Shown here piece after piece: positions 63,089 through 64,000 of a stretch of DNA of 64,000 nt (the stretch's first letter is position 1; every line of letters begins with the position of its first letter). Origin of the DNA: Spiribacter halobius (GTDB lineage: Bacteria > Pseudomonadota > Gammaproteobacteria > Nitrococcales > Nitrococcaceae); the NCBI RefSeq assembly GCF_020883455.1, contig NZ_CP086615.1:310001-374000 (forward strand). The letters run 5' to 3'. Made by a program: the position numbers and the translations under genes. The notes beneath the pieces are model-generated. The model saw only the letters and a list, made by a program, of their open reading frames with translations. It did not search any database and was not told the DNA's origin.

Positions 63089-63778
63089 TCAGCCCGGCGG
63101 GCGCGGGCCGAAGACCGCGGTGCCGATGCGAACGATGGTGGCGCCCTCGGCCACGGCGGCTTCCAGGTCGTCGCTCATGCCCATGGACAGCGTGTCGAGC
63201 CCGTAGCCGCGGGCGTTGAGCGCCTCGAGACACTCGCGCAGAGCCCGCAGCGGCTGGCGCTGCGCCTCGAGCCCGGCCGCCGGCGCGGGCAGCGTCATCA
63301 GTCCGCGGAGGCGCAGGCCCGGCAGCGCCGCCACGGTTTCGGCCAGCGCCTCGACGTCCGCCGGCGTGACTCCGGACTTGCTCGCCTCGCCACTGACGTT
63401 GACCTGGATGCAGCAGTTCAGCGGCGGGCGGTCCTCCGGGCGCTGCTCGGACAGCCGGCGCGCGATTTTCGGTCGATCCAGAGTGTGAATCCAGTCAAAG
63501 CACTCTGCCGCCGGCTTTGTTTTATTGGATTGCAGGGGACCGACGAAATGCCACTCGACGGGGTAGCCGGCGAGCGCCTCGCGCTTGTCGAGAGCCTCCT
63601 GCAGGTAGTTCTCGCCGAAGGCGTGCTGTCCGGCCGCCAGCGCCTCGCGCAGCGCTTCCGGCGGGTGGCGCTTGCTGATGGCGAGCAGCGCGACGCTGCC
63701 GGGCTCGCGGCCAAAGCGCGTCTCCGCCTGGCGGATGCGCTCGCGGACGGCGTCGAGCCGCGCGGCGATGGCGTTCAT
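63089..63778 (-). CDS. yggS: PLP homeostasis protein YggS
   Basis: A 229-residue PLP-binding protein of the YggS/PROSC family, a single TIM-barrel domain. The PLP Lys is in LLAISKRHPPEAL, the partner-binding HFVGPLQSNK follows, and the phosphate site is in LSMGMSDDLEAAVAEGATIVRIG (in parts). It buffers pyridoxal phosphate and affects amino acid pools. It is divergent from pilT and upstream of proC. Confidence 0.95.
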   Translation of the reverse strand: MNAIAARLDAVRERIRQAETRFGREPGSVALLAISKRHPPEALREALAAGQHAFGENYLQEALDKREALAGYPVEWHFVGPLQSNKTKPAAECFDWIHTLDRPKIARRLSEQRPEDRPPLNCCIQVNVSGEASKSGVTPADVEALAETVAALPGLRLRGLMTLPAPAAGLEAQRQPLRALRECLEALNARGYGLDTLSMGMSDDLEAAVAEGATIVRIGTAVFGPRPPG

Positions 63779-63867
63779 GTTGCCGCCCCCCGGGGCGGGG
63801 CGTAGCTTGAGCGGTCCGCCACACTTACAGGCCAGTCACCGGGCATCGTTTTTCTCTGGGGGGCTCG

Positions 63868-64000
63868 ATGGATATCGCGGACCTGCTCGCCTTCGGCGTC
63901 AAGAACAACGCCTCCGATCTGCACATCTCCGCGGGGCTGCCGCCGATGATACGGGTGGACGGCGATGTGCGTCGAATCAACCTGCCGGCCATGGAGCACA
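63868..64000 (+). CDS. pilT: Type IV pilus retraction ATPase PilT, 5' part only
   Basis: The first 44 residues are in the window; the gene runs off the right edge. MDIADLLAFGVKNNASDLHIS and GLPPMIRVDGDVRRINLP are the PilT N-terminal domain. PilT powers pilus retraction for twitching and DNA uptake. It is divergent from yggS across 89 bp. The other pil genes lie at 4.8-9.8 kb. Confidence 0.93.
   Translation, partial: MDIADLLAFGVKNNASDLHISAGLPPMIRVDGDVRRINLPAMEH

Overview
This is a GC-rich chromosomal window that reads as ordinary gammaproteobacterial backbone. Gene orders such as pilMNOPQ-aroK-aroB-dgt, rph/yicC-gmk-rpoZ-spoT-ridA-recG, coxBA-coxC-surf1-ctaA-ctaB and pilT/yggS-proC-yggT-metX-metW point to an Ectothiorhodospiraceae- or Chromatiales-like aerobe. 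Many proteins are acid-rich, which would suit a moderate halophile. The genus assignment is inference; no rRNA or tRNA gene was recognised.

Layout. 1-4.7 kb: 5' part of gltB, dps, then the tail of a type IV pilus/shikimate run (dgt, aroB, aroK), all on the minus strand. 4.8-9.8 kb: pilQPONM. 10-13.2 kb: ponA (PBP1A) and a conserved unknown. 13.2-16.8 kb: two palindromic repeats, gltA, a zinc-free L31 gene, DUF3135 and SirB genes. 16.6-26.3 kb: hemW-rdgB, rph, then yicC-gmk-rpoZ-spoT-ridA-recG. 26.4-27.9 kb: an IS110-family element between two palindromic repeats, with a 243-bp structured 5' non-coding segment that could encode a bridge RNA. 28.1-31.7 kb: ubiC-ubiA, comF, bioC. 31.9-39.7 kb: a complete aa3-type cytochrome oxidase operon with heme A synthesis. 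39.7-43.3 kb: gamma-glutamylcyclotransferase, lipA, tusA, sohB and small genes. 43.8-45.2 kb: a caa3-type ctaG plus sco pair. 45.5-53.2 kb: a nitrogen-acquisition cluster (NirA-like reductase, Fe-S protein, Fe-S/FNR flavoprotein, cyanase, formate/nitrite channel, PP2C-kinase fusion). 53.3-64 kb: ilvD, zapE, a histone-deacetylase-like gene, metX-metW, yggT-proC-yggS and the start of pilT.

The most distinctive functional block is the nitrogen cluster. Both of its transcription units are preceded by a sigma-54 -24/-12 element with correct spacing and, 60-105 bp further upstream, by a GCAC-N7-GTGC NtrC-type site. The reductase partner flavoprotein keeps the CysJ-type FAD/NADPH half but has a four-cysteine Fe-S domain where flavodoxin normally sits. 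The same domain is also encoded alone in the gene between them. Together the genes would import nitrite, reduce it to ammonium, and release ammonium from cyanate.

The other distinctive feature is the intergenic DNA. Two unrelated kinds of repeat recur. The first is about 110-bp palindromes with a shared core but near-perfect, largely copy-specific arms. The second is stem-loops built from 7-9 bp micro-repeats in three sequence classes (GTTCAAA, TTGCAAGT, CACAACG), often adjoining GC-rich hairpins that overlap stop codons.
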